From the NCBI RefSeq assembly GCF_002797535.1, contig NZ_PGFD01000002.1, positions 372,001-436,000 on the forward strand: 64,000 nt of DNA, written 5' to 3'. Every line of letters starts with the position of its first letter. Within the stretch, counting starts at the first letter, position 1. This document shows, piece after piece, positions 6,822 to 14,916 of this stretch. The notes under the pieces were generated by a model that saw only the letters and a list, made by a program, of their open reading frames with translations, made no database searches and was not told the origin of the DNA. Position numbers and translations under genes: made by a program. Origin of the DNA: Chryseobacterium geocarposphaerae. GTDB lineage: Bacteria; Bacteroidota; Bacteroidia; Flavobacteriales; Weeksellaceae.

Positions 6822-9800
6822 ATGGCAGAAAACGAAACTCCTGCAACGCCGATTGCAGAAAACACACCAACACAAACTCTTTTCAGATTTGTAAGTTTGA
6901 GAAGTCCGCAACTTTCTGATGATAAGGAGCAAGACAAAAGATTTATTTTAATTCCGGATGCTTTAAAAACAGATAACCATTTTTACATCCCCGTTACAAC
7001 AGGAACAGGAGCTAAAAAAGATCTTTTAAAGAGATATGCAGCAGATTACAAAGTGACATCTGAATGTATCAATGATGTAAATTATCTAAAAAATGACTTT
7101 GGTGATCTTTACAATTTTGCCACATGGTTGGCAAGAAATAAAAGTACCTCTACTTATGCAAAATTTGTTGCCAAGAAAGAAGAAATATTCCCTCCTATTT
7201 ATGCACTTCCAGAGCTCACTCAACTGTGGAATAATTTAATCTATCAGGTGGTTACCCAGAAAGATTTCTACATTAAGGAAGTTGTTATGCAAATGTTATT
7301 GGCTCTGCATACTTTATCTGTAACTAATGAAGCAGATTTCAAATTGGCCGTAACGGCAAGAGTAGTCCTTCCAAAAGAACTAATGGTAGATGAAAGTCCT
7401 TCTTTATCTCCAATTGCTTCAAGAATTGCTGACGGTGCAGTAAAAGAAAGCTTTCCAACTGAGGAAATGAAGCAACAACAGGCAATTTCAGCTGCGAAAA
7501 CAAAACTTAGCAGGATTGAAGGCTTAAAAAGGAATCTTACTACTGTTGAAAAGCAATATCAAAAAGAATATCAGGCAGAGTATAAAATCCAAAATGAAGC
7601 CCATCAAACAAGAATAGAACCTCTTATTCAGGAATATAATGAAGCTGTTGAAGCAGCAAGGGCAGAATATTGCGGAGTAAGACCGCCCGGAACAGAATAC
7701 AATCCGGAAGACCCTTGCCAACAACCGAGAGAAATCCCATTCCCTAAACTTCCAACCTTTGAATTTAATTTCAGAGATGAAGTTGCTGCAGAATCTTTAG
7801 CCAACTCATTAAAACCGGAAAATATTGAATCATTACTGGATGTCTTAGGCTATAAATTTGAGCAAACAGCATCACCTACCGAACGTTCTTCAGAGCAGGA
7901 TATTGCTGATCTTGAGGCATCATTGGAAGGCAGAAATACATTTGCAGAAATCACTTCAGCAATCAATGAAGCTGTAGAAAAGCTTAACAATACAATCCTT
8001 GAAAATACACAAGGAAGTGAAGAAACCTACACAAGTATCGGAGGTATAATTGTTCCTGTCGCAAGAACAATTTCTGTTCCTTTCACCTATCAGGTTTGTC
8101 CAAAATTTGTTTATAAAGCGTATACTCAAGACTTAGCTTTAACTGTTCCTGATTCATCGTGGGATGTAAGCTACATTTCTTATAATTTGATTCCCAAGAA
8201 TTCACCAACAAGTATTGATAGCGATTACTTTGTGAAATCAAGAAGCGGAAATACCATTTTCTTAAGTGATATGCATTACCCTGGTGTAGATTTTTACAGT
8301 ATTCAGGATGCTACTTTGAGAGTAAAAATTGTTTTTTCTAACGGGAGAAGTACAGAAATTCTAGTTCCAGGAATTCAGGCAAGAGCATGTAGCTCAGGCT
8401 CATTTGAACTAGAGGTTGAGGAAGGACAACCACCAGTAGCTATTGAGGATGAAAATACTTTCATTCCTTCCGGATTTGGATTCAAAAATATTGGGGTTGC
8501 AGATTATTTGAAAGTCGAACAAAGTACTCATGCTTACGTAGAGGGTGAAGTTGCCCATATCGAAAACGTAATGGCCAGAGAATATCGCGAGAAATCAACC
8601 AGAAGATTACGAAGAAGTGAAAATACTACAACCTCATCTACCGATACGGAAAGAGAACAACTTACCGATACAACGACTGCCAATCGTTTCGAAATGCAAA
8701 GTGAGGTTTCAAAAATTTTACAAGAATCAAAAGATGTCAATGTACAGGCTCATTTCGATGCCAGCTGGAAAACAGGGGCTGGTCCTATGGCCGCAAATAT
8801 AAATACAGGCATAGCCGGAGGTTATTCCAGTCATTCATCAAAAGAAGAAAGCACAAGACAAGCAGTTACACAAGCTCAGGATATTACTTCTAGAGCAATG
8901 GACAGAATCGTTACAAAAGTTCACGAAGAAAGGATTGAAAAAATCATTGATGAATTTGAAGAAACAAATTCTCATGGCCTAGACAACAGAAAAGGAGATA
9001 AACATGTAGTAGGCGTTTACAGATGGGTTGATAAGTTGATGAAAAATCAGATTTATAACTATGGTAAACGTATGATGTTTGAATTCATGATTCCCGAGCC
9101 TGCCAAGCTTCATTTGCTAGGAATGGATAACATTAAAAGTACTGATCAAACAGACTTGATAAAACCTATCGATCCACGTGCTGCCGGAAATATGCAAATT
9201 AATAATTACAGTGAATTAACTGAAATAAAGTTAAAATACTGGGTAGGAAAATATAATGTTGAATTGGATGAAAAACAGGCTGATGTTTATTATTTAAGTA
9301 AATCATTTAGCGATAGAGATCCTTCATTTGGAGGTTCTGATGATAGTAAAATTCAAATTGTCTCAGGTGCTGGCGAAATGGAAATCCCTCAAGGATATGA
9401 AGTTCAAGAAGTTGATTACAAATTCAACACATATCCTCACGGTTTTAACGGAAGCCACCAAGCATTTATGACAATTGCTGGAAAAAGTACTTCTTGGATT
9501 ACTTCTATCTACAGCACACAAATTGGGGGAACTTTAAAAGACTTTAATGTCAGAGAAAAACTTGCTTATTCTTTCACAACTGGTGAAAGTCCAATTATAA
9601 ACGGTAGTATCAATGCTAAATGTGTATTAACTCCTGAAGCTAAAACAGCTTGGCTACAAAAAGCATTCAATGCAATTATTAATGCATATGAAGAAGCTCT
9701 TGTTGAATATAACAATGCTATTTCCGAAGAAAATAACAAAGCTGTACAAATCAAAGATTCAAATCCTAATTTCTACAGACAGCTTGAAAATACTGTATTG

Positions 9801-10475
9801 CGTAAAAACTGTATTTCGTATATGGCAGACAGAGCCACAGATTCTACGCATGGCTATGGTTTATCGGGATTAACCCAAGGAAGTACTTTTAAAGACTATG
9901 AAACTAAACTTTCGTCAAACTTAGATAAATATACTGCTTTCGTAAAATTTATGGAACAGGCTTTTGAATGGGATAATCTTTCTTATTACCTGTATCCTTA
10001 TTATTGGGGAAACAAACAAAACTGGACAGATCTTTACCAGGCGGAAAATACAGATCCTTTATTCAGAGCTTTTTTACAAAGTGGAATGGCAAGAGTGATT
10101 GTAACGGTTCGTCCGGGGTTTGAAGATGTCGTACAGTTCTATTTAGCAACCGGAAAAATCTGGAACGGTGGTGAAGTTCCTGTAATCGGTGATGAACTTT
10201 ATCTTTCAATCGTTGACGAAATGAAGCAGCCAAAAGGAGAAAAACAAGGAAAAGCCTGGTTAACAAGACTTCCTACAACATTGAATATCCTTCAGGCAGA
10301 AAGTATCGGATTGAAAGTAGCACATGCATTACCATTTACAGCCGAAAATCCGGATGATTTTGAAGTTCCTTCTGAAGTCATTACTGAAGAAAAATTCAAT
10401 TTTGATACGAATGAGAATCTTTTGGGAGGTGAAAACGGTGGAGATGAGAAAATCATTTCAGGAGACTGGATCTAA
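6822..10475 (+). CDS. 1217-residue protein of unknown function, centre of the island
   Basis: I cannot assign a family with confidence. There is no signal peptide and no convincing membrane segment. A charged, helix-prone stretch lies at about residues 225-285 (LSRIEGLKRNLTTVEKQYQK, rich in Lys, Glu and Gln). A beta-rich section follows (about 385-530). Then comes VEGEVAHIENVMAREYREK near 573, a Ser/Thr/Glu-rich helical section with many Arg, a Gly/Ser-rich patch, and GVYRWVDKLMKNQIYNYGK near 730, which looks like the conserved core of a family. Another helical stretch lies near 945-980, and the C-terminal domain contains ARVIVTVRPGFEDVVQFYLA near 1090. Possible roles are a structural scaffold or a pore-forming or delivery protein. 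It is driven by promoter C and followed by the fibre-like and toxin-like genes. Confidence 0.8.
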   Translation: MAENETPATPIAENTPTQTLFRFVSLRSPQLSDDKEQDKRFILIPDALKTDNHFYIPVTTGTGAKKDLLKRYAADYKVTSECINDVNYLKNDFGDLYNFATWLARNKSTSTYAKFVAKKEEIFPPIYALPELTQLWNNLIYQVVTQKDFYIKEVVMQMLLALHTLSVTNEADFKLAVTARVVLPKELMVDESPSLSPIASRIADGAVKESFPTEEMKQQQAISAAKTKLSRIEGLKRNLTTVEKQYQKEYQAEYKIQNEAHQTRIEPLIQEYNEAVEAARAEYCGVRPPGTEYNPEDPCQQPREIPFPKLPTFEFNFRDEVAAESLANSLKPENIESLLDVLGYKFEQTASPTERSSEQDIADLEASLEGRNTFAEITSAINEAVEKLNNTILENTQGSEETYTSIGGIIVPVARTISVPFTYQVCPKFVYKAYTQDLALTVPDSSWDVSYISYNLIPKNSPTSIDSDYFVKSRSGNTIFLSDMHYPGVDFYSIQDATLRVKIVFSNGRSTEILVPGIQARACSSGSFELEVEEGQPPVAIEDENTFIPSGFGFKNIGVADYLKVEQSTHAYVEGEVAHIENVMAREYREKSTRRLRRSENTTTSSTDTEREQLTDTTTANRFEMQSEVSKILQESKDVNVQAHFDASWKTGAGPMAANINTGIAGGYSSHSSKEESTRQAVTQAQDITSRAMDRIVTKVHEERIEKIIDEFEETNSHGLDNRKGDKHVVGVYRWVDKLMKNQIYNYGKRMMFEFMIPEPAKLHLLGMDNIKSTDQTDLIKPIDPRAAGNMQINNYSELTEIKLKYWVGKYNVELDEKQADVYYLSKSFSDRDPSFGGSDDSKIQIVSGAGEMEIPQGYEVQEVDYKFNTYPHGFNGSHQAFMTIAGKSTSWITSIYSTQIGGTLKDFNVREKLAYSFTTGESPIINGSINAKCVLTPEAKTAWLQKAFNAIINAYEEALVEYNNAISEENNKAVQIKDSNPNFYRQLENTVLRKNCISYMADRATDSTHGYGLSGLTQGSTFKDYETKLSSNLDKYTAFVKFMEQAFEWDNLSYYLYPYYWGNKQNWTDLYQAENTDPLFRAFLQSGMARVIVTVRPGFEDVVQFYLATGKIWNGGEVPVIGDELYLSIVDEMKQPKGEKQGKAWLTRLPTTLNILQAESIGLKVAHALPFTAENPDDFEVPSEVITEEKFNFDTNENLLGGENGGDEKIISGDWI

Positions 10476-10495
10476 TTATCAATAATCTTTTAAAA

Positions 10496-10515
10496 GGCAG
10501 AGCCTTAACTCTGCC
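10496..10515 (+). terminator. Intercistronic hairpin 1 (GGCAGAG/CTCTGCC)
   Basis: Perfect 7-bp stem GGCAGAG/CTCTGCC with loop CCTTAA, 20 bases after the 1217-aa stop. It is followed by GTTATTAAAAA rather than a T run, so it may be a processing or stability element or a leaky terminator. The same stem recurs at 12129. Confidence 0.6.
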
Positions 10516-10552
10516 GTTATTAAAAAATTCATTAACACAAAAAAATAAAAAT

Positions 10553-12109
10553 ATGTCCGATATAGGAAGAATTATAAGAGTAAATGCATTGCCTCCTGCC
10601 GGAGCAAGAGAAACAAATGTTATTTATCAGGTAGCTGCAGTTGGAGGAGCTACTTATACAGACTACGCCATTGATGCCAATGGAGATTTAAAAGTACATG
10701 CAGTCGTTGACGGATCAATTCCGGTAGAAATTTCTGATGATCATGTAAACATTTCTGACCTTGATCTTATCTCAGAGGGAATTTCAACTCAAGCAGAATA
10801 CAATTCATCCAGCCGAGAAAAAATTAATCAAAAATTAGATAAACCAACTAATGACGGGAATGTTCAGGATTACAACAAAATTGTGGGCCTAAATGCGAAT
10901 GGTGAAGTTGCAAAATTACCAGCAGGAGATCTGGGAAAAAATGTCGCCAATTCATCTTTAACATCGATTGGCGGAGCAGGACTTACATTAGGAGATGACT
11001 GGGAAATGAAAACTGCCGGTAAAAGCTATATTATTTCTGGATTGTCTGATGTTTCTAACAACCCATCTTTCAACACTTTTTTATCACAAAATGCAGAAGG
11101 AAAAATTGGCAAAACCAATGGAAAACAACCTTTTTTAAGTTTACCATCAACACTTTCCAATGCAGAAAAGACAGCATGGAAAACTTCCATGAATGGAGGA
11201 TGGACAACAAATACAATGAGTGTAGGGATAATTACTCCACCAATTGTAGACAAACAAGATAAAAATTATTGGCTTTCTTTAAAAGGAGCAAATCTAAATC
11301 TGGAACCAACTTCTTTTTCCATAGATATTATGGCTATAGATGGTGTCACTAAACTAGCTACTATTCCTAATTCACAAGTTCAGCTGTATAGCAATGGTGT
11401 TGATTTAAGTTTTTATTATAATTTTAAAAATCTACCGACAGGACAATACAAACTAAGATTATGGAATGGAATAGCTTATTATGTGACTCCAATGACTATA
11501 AAAGTAGTTGATGTTCTGAATAACTATAACCTAAACAATCTTACTTGGGAAACAAAACTTTACACTCCGGGAACCCCCAATATAGTAACAGTTTCCGGAG
11601 GCACAATGAATTATAACGCAAGTGCAGCCAATAAACCTTTTGCAAGAGAAAGCACAGTAGTTGCAGCTTTAAAAAGTAGTGAATTTGCTGCAGCAGGACA
11701 AAATTTTGTCATGTCCGGAACTATAAAATTAAGAGAAACTTATAACTCAATGATGAATATTTCATTTGGAGTAATGGATAAAAATAATATTTTGGCTCTA
11801 AGCAATAATGCAAGCTTTCAGGTAAGTATTGAATGTAATAATATCGGTAATTACACAAAAACAATCAAAGGTGACAGTCTTCTTGAAACATTGAGTATAA
11901 ATCAGATCCTGACTACCGTAGATTGGAGCATTGCTCGTAATGGCAATATATTCACCGTTATCATTCAGTATGCAGGAAATACTTATATCAATACTAAAAC
12001 AGGCATTCAGGATGCATTATCATTAGTTTGTTATATTAGTAATTCGCTTAATATAGAAAATTCAGGATCTGATGCTGGATTTAATATTCAATCGGCTTAT
12101 TTATTTTAA
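10553..12109 (+). CDS. Fibre-like / tail-tip-like beta-rich protein
   Basis: The 518-residue protein resembles bacteriophage tail fibre or receptor-binding proteins in organisation, although I cannot name a family. The N-terminus has short repeating beta units (IYQVAAVGGATYTDYAIDAN), then a linker (QKLDKPTNDGNVQDYNKIVG and NANGEVAKLPAGDL) of the type found before phage fibre domains. A central Ig-like or beta-sandwich region follows (about 240-320, ending YKLRLWNGIAYYVTPMTIKV). The C-terminal part (about 330-518) looks like a jelly-roll or lectin-like module (FVMSGTIKLRETYNSMMNIS, FTVIIQYAGNTYINTKTG). No signal peptide. It sits between the 1217-aa gene and the toxin-like gene, bounded by two copies of the same hairpin. 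A role in binding a surface target is inferred. Confidence 0.7.
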   Translation: MSDIGRIIRVNALPPAGARETNVIYQVAAVGGATYTDYAIDANGDLKVHAVVDGSIPVEISDDHVNISDLDLISEGISTQAEYNSSSREKINQKLDKPTNDGNVQDYNKIVGLNANGEVAKLPAGDLGKNVANSSLTSIGGAGLTLGDDWEMKTAGKSYIISGLSDVSNNPSFNTFLSQNAEGKIGKTNGKQPFLSLPSTLSNAEKTAWKTSMNGGWTTNTMSVGIITPPIVDKQDKNYWLSLKGANLNLEPTSFSIDIMAIDGVTKLATIPNSQVQLYSNGVDLSFYYNFKNLPTGQYKLRLWNGIAYYVTPMTIKVVDVLNNYNLNNLTWETKLYTPGTPNIVTVSGGTMNYNASAANKPFARESTVVAALKSSEFAAAGQNFVMSGTIKLRETYNSMMNISFGVMDKNNILALSNNASFQVSIECNNIGNYTKTIKGDSLLETLSINQILTTVDWSIARNGNIFTVIIQYAGNTYINTKTGIQDALSLVCYISNSLNIENSGSDAGFNIQSAYLF

Positions 12110-12128
12110 TAAACTATATGAATCATTT

Positions 12129-12156
12129 GGCAGAGCCTAAAAAACTCTGCCTTTTT
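12129..12156 (+). terminator. Intercistronic hairpin 2 (GGCAGAG/CTCTGCC plus T run)
   Basis: Stem GGCAGAG/CTCTGCC identical to the one at 10496, loop CCTAAAAAA, followed by TTTTT. It looks like a true terminator placed between the fibre-like and toxin-like genes, so the latter may depend on read-through. It overlaps an upstream in-frame ATG at 12118, which argues for the later start at 12175. Confidence 0.7.
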
Positions 12157-12174
12157 AACCTTAAAAATCACAAA

Positions 12175-14415
12175 ATGAGTTTAGAAATATTAAATAATCC
12201 ACTTATTGGAAATTCATTCGATAAAATTATGGGTGGAAATAGTCCTAATCCAATACAAGAAACTCCGGCTTTAAAAACACCTGTTGAACTAAAACAAAAA
12301 ACGGTAAAACAAATAGCCAATACTTATTACAATGGTAAGCCAGTTGCAGAGAGTAAAGGATTTCAAATCTATTCCGATGAGCCAATATTCACAAAAGAGA
12401 TTGAAGAAGTAACAATATATAGAAACCGTTTCGCAGAAACTATTGGAGGTATTGATGTGGTTCTTTTTGCCAGTAAAAATGGAGCTTTTCTTCTTCAACG
12501 CTATATGGAAGCATTACCACAAAGTAATGAACTTATTCTTTTTTTAGAAATAGATGATAAGTATAATTACAATACAGTTTTAAGAGCAGTTGCAGGAGCC
12601 AACCTTACCAACAAAAAAGATATTCCTTTTGCTGAACTTCTAACTTTTACCCGAAAACATGAAATAACCATAACACCTGATAAACTCAAAGAGTTAATTG
12701 AAGATGGGATCTACAGAAATAAAGTCGATTTTATAAGTTGGTTTTTAGGATTAAAAGATGTAGCAGTTGCAAAAGTATTTAATTTTTTCACAAAACAGAT
12801 CTTTCAAGAGGCGGAAAAGTTTTTTGCAGGTATTGCAACTGGTATAGAAGGGTTAAAGATCTCCGAAAAAGGATGGAATCCTAATCCTAAAGAAGGAGAA
12901 TATAACCCGACTTTTATTCCCGATGTTCTTTACAATGAACTGAGAAAATTCTATGAGCATGAATCTTCTAAAAATCCATATGAAAATCTTAACGGACAAA
13001 AGCAAGTGATTTCAAAAGTGGTAAAAGCTCTCTTTGAAAAAATTGATGCTGTAAAAATGTATTTCAAAAACTTGCTTAGAGCAGCTTCTCCTCTTTTTCC
13101 TGATTATATCTATAACAGAGTAGATAAAGCATTGGATCTTTTTTTTAAACAAATTGATAGTATTGAAGATTACCTGACTGATCCATTAACCGGAATGCAG
13201 CATATTATTTATAAAAGCTTCCAAATTGCTAATGCTTTTTTATGTGGAATCTATAGTAGCATTATTGATATTATTGCCGGTATTTTCTCATTGATTGGTT
13301 TTGTATTTAAAGCCGTTTATGAAATGAGAAACATCTCAGATAACAAAGTTGAATATGGAGAAATGTTCTTGGAGTTAATTGAAGATGTAATTGGAGGGAT
13401 TATGAATTTTGATTATAAAGATTTTCTATATCAATCCATCACTTTTCAACTTAGAACCATAATACGTTTGGTTAAATGGATCGAGAATACAGCAGCCGGC
13501 TTTTCTTTAGAAAAAGCAGCTTATTATTATGGTTATATCATAGGAATCATCATTGACATTATCATTGAAACACTCCTCACCGGAGGAACCGCTGCGTTAG
13601 CAAAATTGGCTAAAAGTGTAGAATCTTTCATACTAAAGCCTTTAGAAAAAATTACTCAGAGTATTGAAAAAACTTTTACTTTTACCAAAGACTTGATAAC
13701 AAAAGTCCTGGATTTTATCCAAATGATTCTTCGTGAATTTAAAAAGGGAGTAAAAGAACTTTTTGCAAAAATGAACAAGCTTGTGGATGAAGTTTTCGGC
13801 TTGGGAGAAGAAGCTGCAAGTACGCCTAAAACGAGGGCTGAGGAAAGATGGAGAGATAGACAGCAGAGAATACAAAAAAAGATTGATAAAAAATACAGCG
13901 AATTTATTAGTAAATGGGAAAATCTTTCTTTATTAACATTAACTAAATCTGAAATTATCGACATTTTAACTGGATTTACTAAACATAGTGATGAAGTAGC
14001 CGAACTTTTAAGAACCAATAAAATGCAATATGAGTTTTTAGATGATGTTGATTTTGAGGATTTATTGCGTGATTATGATTTCGATAACGAATTGACAGAT
14101 GAAATAATTATGGGAACTAGAGCTGCAACTTTAGATGGAAAAACATTTTATCGTTCATCAGCTTCTGTTGATCAATTCTTAACAGAAATAATTCATGAAG
14201 GATCCCATGTTATTGATAATTTACTAAAGAAAGAACTAAAAAAACAAGGAAAAACCCAGAAAGAAATTAATAAAATTATAGGAAATAATTGGGATCAGGA
14301 AATTAAAGCTTTTTCACACGAAAGAGATTGGCAACTAAAAATTGGTGTATCTCCTGAATACGAATCTTTAAAAGAAATTGAGACACATGTTCAAGCCAAA
14401 TATCCTAAATACTAA
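12175..14415 (+). CDS. Toxin-like protein with C-terminal HEGSH zincin-like domain
   Basis: A 746-residue protein with the layout of a polymorphic toxin. The N-terminal 330 residues are unrecognised. Two hydrophobic blocks follow, about 356-382 (AFLCGIYSSIIDIIAGIFSL) and 453-483 (YYGYIIGIIIDIIIETLLTG), able to insert in a membrane, then an amphipathic helix-rich section to about 575. The C-terminal domain contains H674-E-G-S-H678 in FLTEIIHEGSHVIDNLL, with acidic residues further on (QEIKAFSHERDW) that could give a third zinc ligand; this is the pattern of zincin metallopeptidases. The start at 12175 is preferred because ATG 12118 lies before a terminator hairpin, and CACAAAATG resembles the start context of the 1217-aa gene. 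The 134-aa gene 15 bases downstream is a candidate immunity gene. Toxin function is inferred, not proven. Confidence 0.7.
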   Translation: MSLEILNNPLIGNSFDKIMGGNSPNPIQETPALKTPVELKQKTVKQIANTYYNGKPVAESKGFQIYSDEPIFTKEIEEVTIYRNRFAETIGGIDVVLFASKNGAFLLQRYMEALPQSNELILFLEIDDKYNYNTVLRAVAGANLTNKKDIPFAELLTFTRKHEITITPDKLKELIEDGIYRNKVDFISWFLGLKDVAVAKVFNFFTKQIFQEAEKFFAGIATGIEGLKISEKGWNPNPKEGEYNPTFIPDVLYNELRKFYEHESSKNPYENLNGQKQVISKVVKALFEKIDAVKMYFKNLLRAASPLFPDYIYNRVDKALDLFFKQIDSIEDYLTDPLTGMQHIIYKSFQIANAFLCGIYSSIIDIIAGIFSLIGFVFKAVYEMRNISDNKVEYGEMFLELIEDVIGGIMNFDYKDFLYQSITFQLRTIIRLVKWIENTAAGFSLEKAAYYYGYIIGIIIDIIIETLLTGGTAALAKLAKSVESFILKPLEKITQSIEKTFTFTKDLITKVLDFIQMILREFKKGVKELFAKMNKLVDEVFGLGEEAASTPKTRAEERWRDRQQRIQKKIDKKYSEFISKWENLSLLTLTKSEIIDILTGFTKHSDEVAELLRTNKMQYEFLDDVDFEDLLRDYDFDNELTDEIIMGTRAATLDGKTFYRSSASVDQFLTEIIHEGSHVIDNLLKKELKKQGKTQKEINKIIGNNWDQEIKAFSHERDWQLKIGVSPEYESLKEIETHVQAKYPKY

Positions 14416-14430
14416 AAATAATTTTTAAAT

Positions 14431-14835
14431 ATGAAAAATTTTAATATAATAACACAATTAGTCGATTTTAATGAAACTGAATATCCTAACAGCTTTTTGA
14501 TTAATGCGGTTGAAACGATAGGAAAAGATAAATTAATTATTTTGATACGAAACTTATTGTTTTGGCAAAAAATAGTTTTTACTTCTCCTACAATGGCAAA
14601 AAGAGGAAAGATAACCAATTTGCAATATTATCTTTTAGAAGATGATTTAATAATTTCTGATTATAATAAACTATTTAAAGCCTGCATTGAATTAAACGAC
14701 TTTTTTGTTTTAAAACAAAACAAAATTGTACTTAATGAAGGTTTGTCTATTAAAGATATTTATAAATTAAGAAAAATAATTGATGAGGGCTATGAGTTAG
14801 AATTGAAAATAAATATTGGTAAAGGGTTAAAATAA
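14431..14835 (+). CDS. Candidate immunity protein for the upstream toxin-like protein
   Basis: I do not recognise the 134-residue sequence. It has no signal peptide, so it is probably cytoplasmic. It is visibly AT-rich and Lys/Ile/Asn-rich (LIILIRNLLFWQKIVF, NDFFVLKQNKIVLNE), and predicted mostly helical by eye. It begins 15 bases after the stop of the HEGSH protein and is the last gene before the regulator. A small orphan gene directly after a polymorphic-toxin-like gene is the usual place for an immunity gene, which is the only basis for the suggestion. Confidence 0.5.
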   Translation: MKNFNIITQLVDFNETEYPNSFLINAVETIGKDKLIILIRNLLFWQKIVFTSPTMAKRGKITNLQYYLLEDDLIISDYNKLFKACIELNDFFVLKQNKIVLNEGLSIKDIYKLRKIIDEGYELELKINIGKGLK

Positions 14836-14863
14836 TTTATAATAAATTGTTCAAAAAATAAAA

Positions 14864-14899
14864 CACGACACCTTTTGTCGCATTAAGCCCATATATTTG
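14864..14899 (+). promoter_or_regulatory. Island promoter D: shared operator plus -7 box (WYL regulator)
   Basis: Perfect inverted repeat CGACA-CCTTT-TGTCG at 14866-14880 and a perfect -7 box TATATTTG at 14892-14899, with the same 16-nt spacing from TGTCG to TA. The regulator ATG is at 14917. This copy implies autoregulation. Confidence 0.8.
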
Positions 14900-14916
14900 T
14901 CTTACAAAATTAGATC

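Noticed and set aside
12118..12174. Upstream ATG at 12118 as start of the HEGSH protein
   Set aside because: It would lie before and across a terminator-type hairpin with T run; the ATG at 12175 has a start context like the 1217-aa gene.
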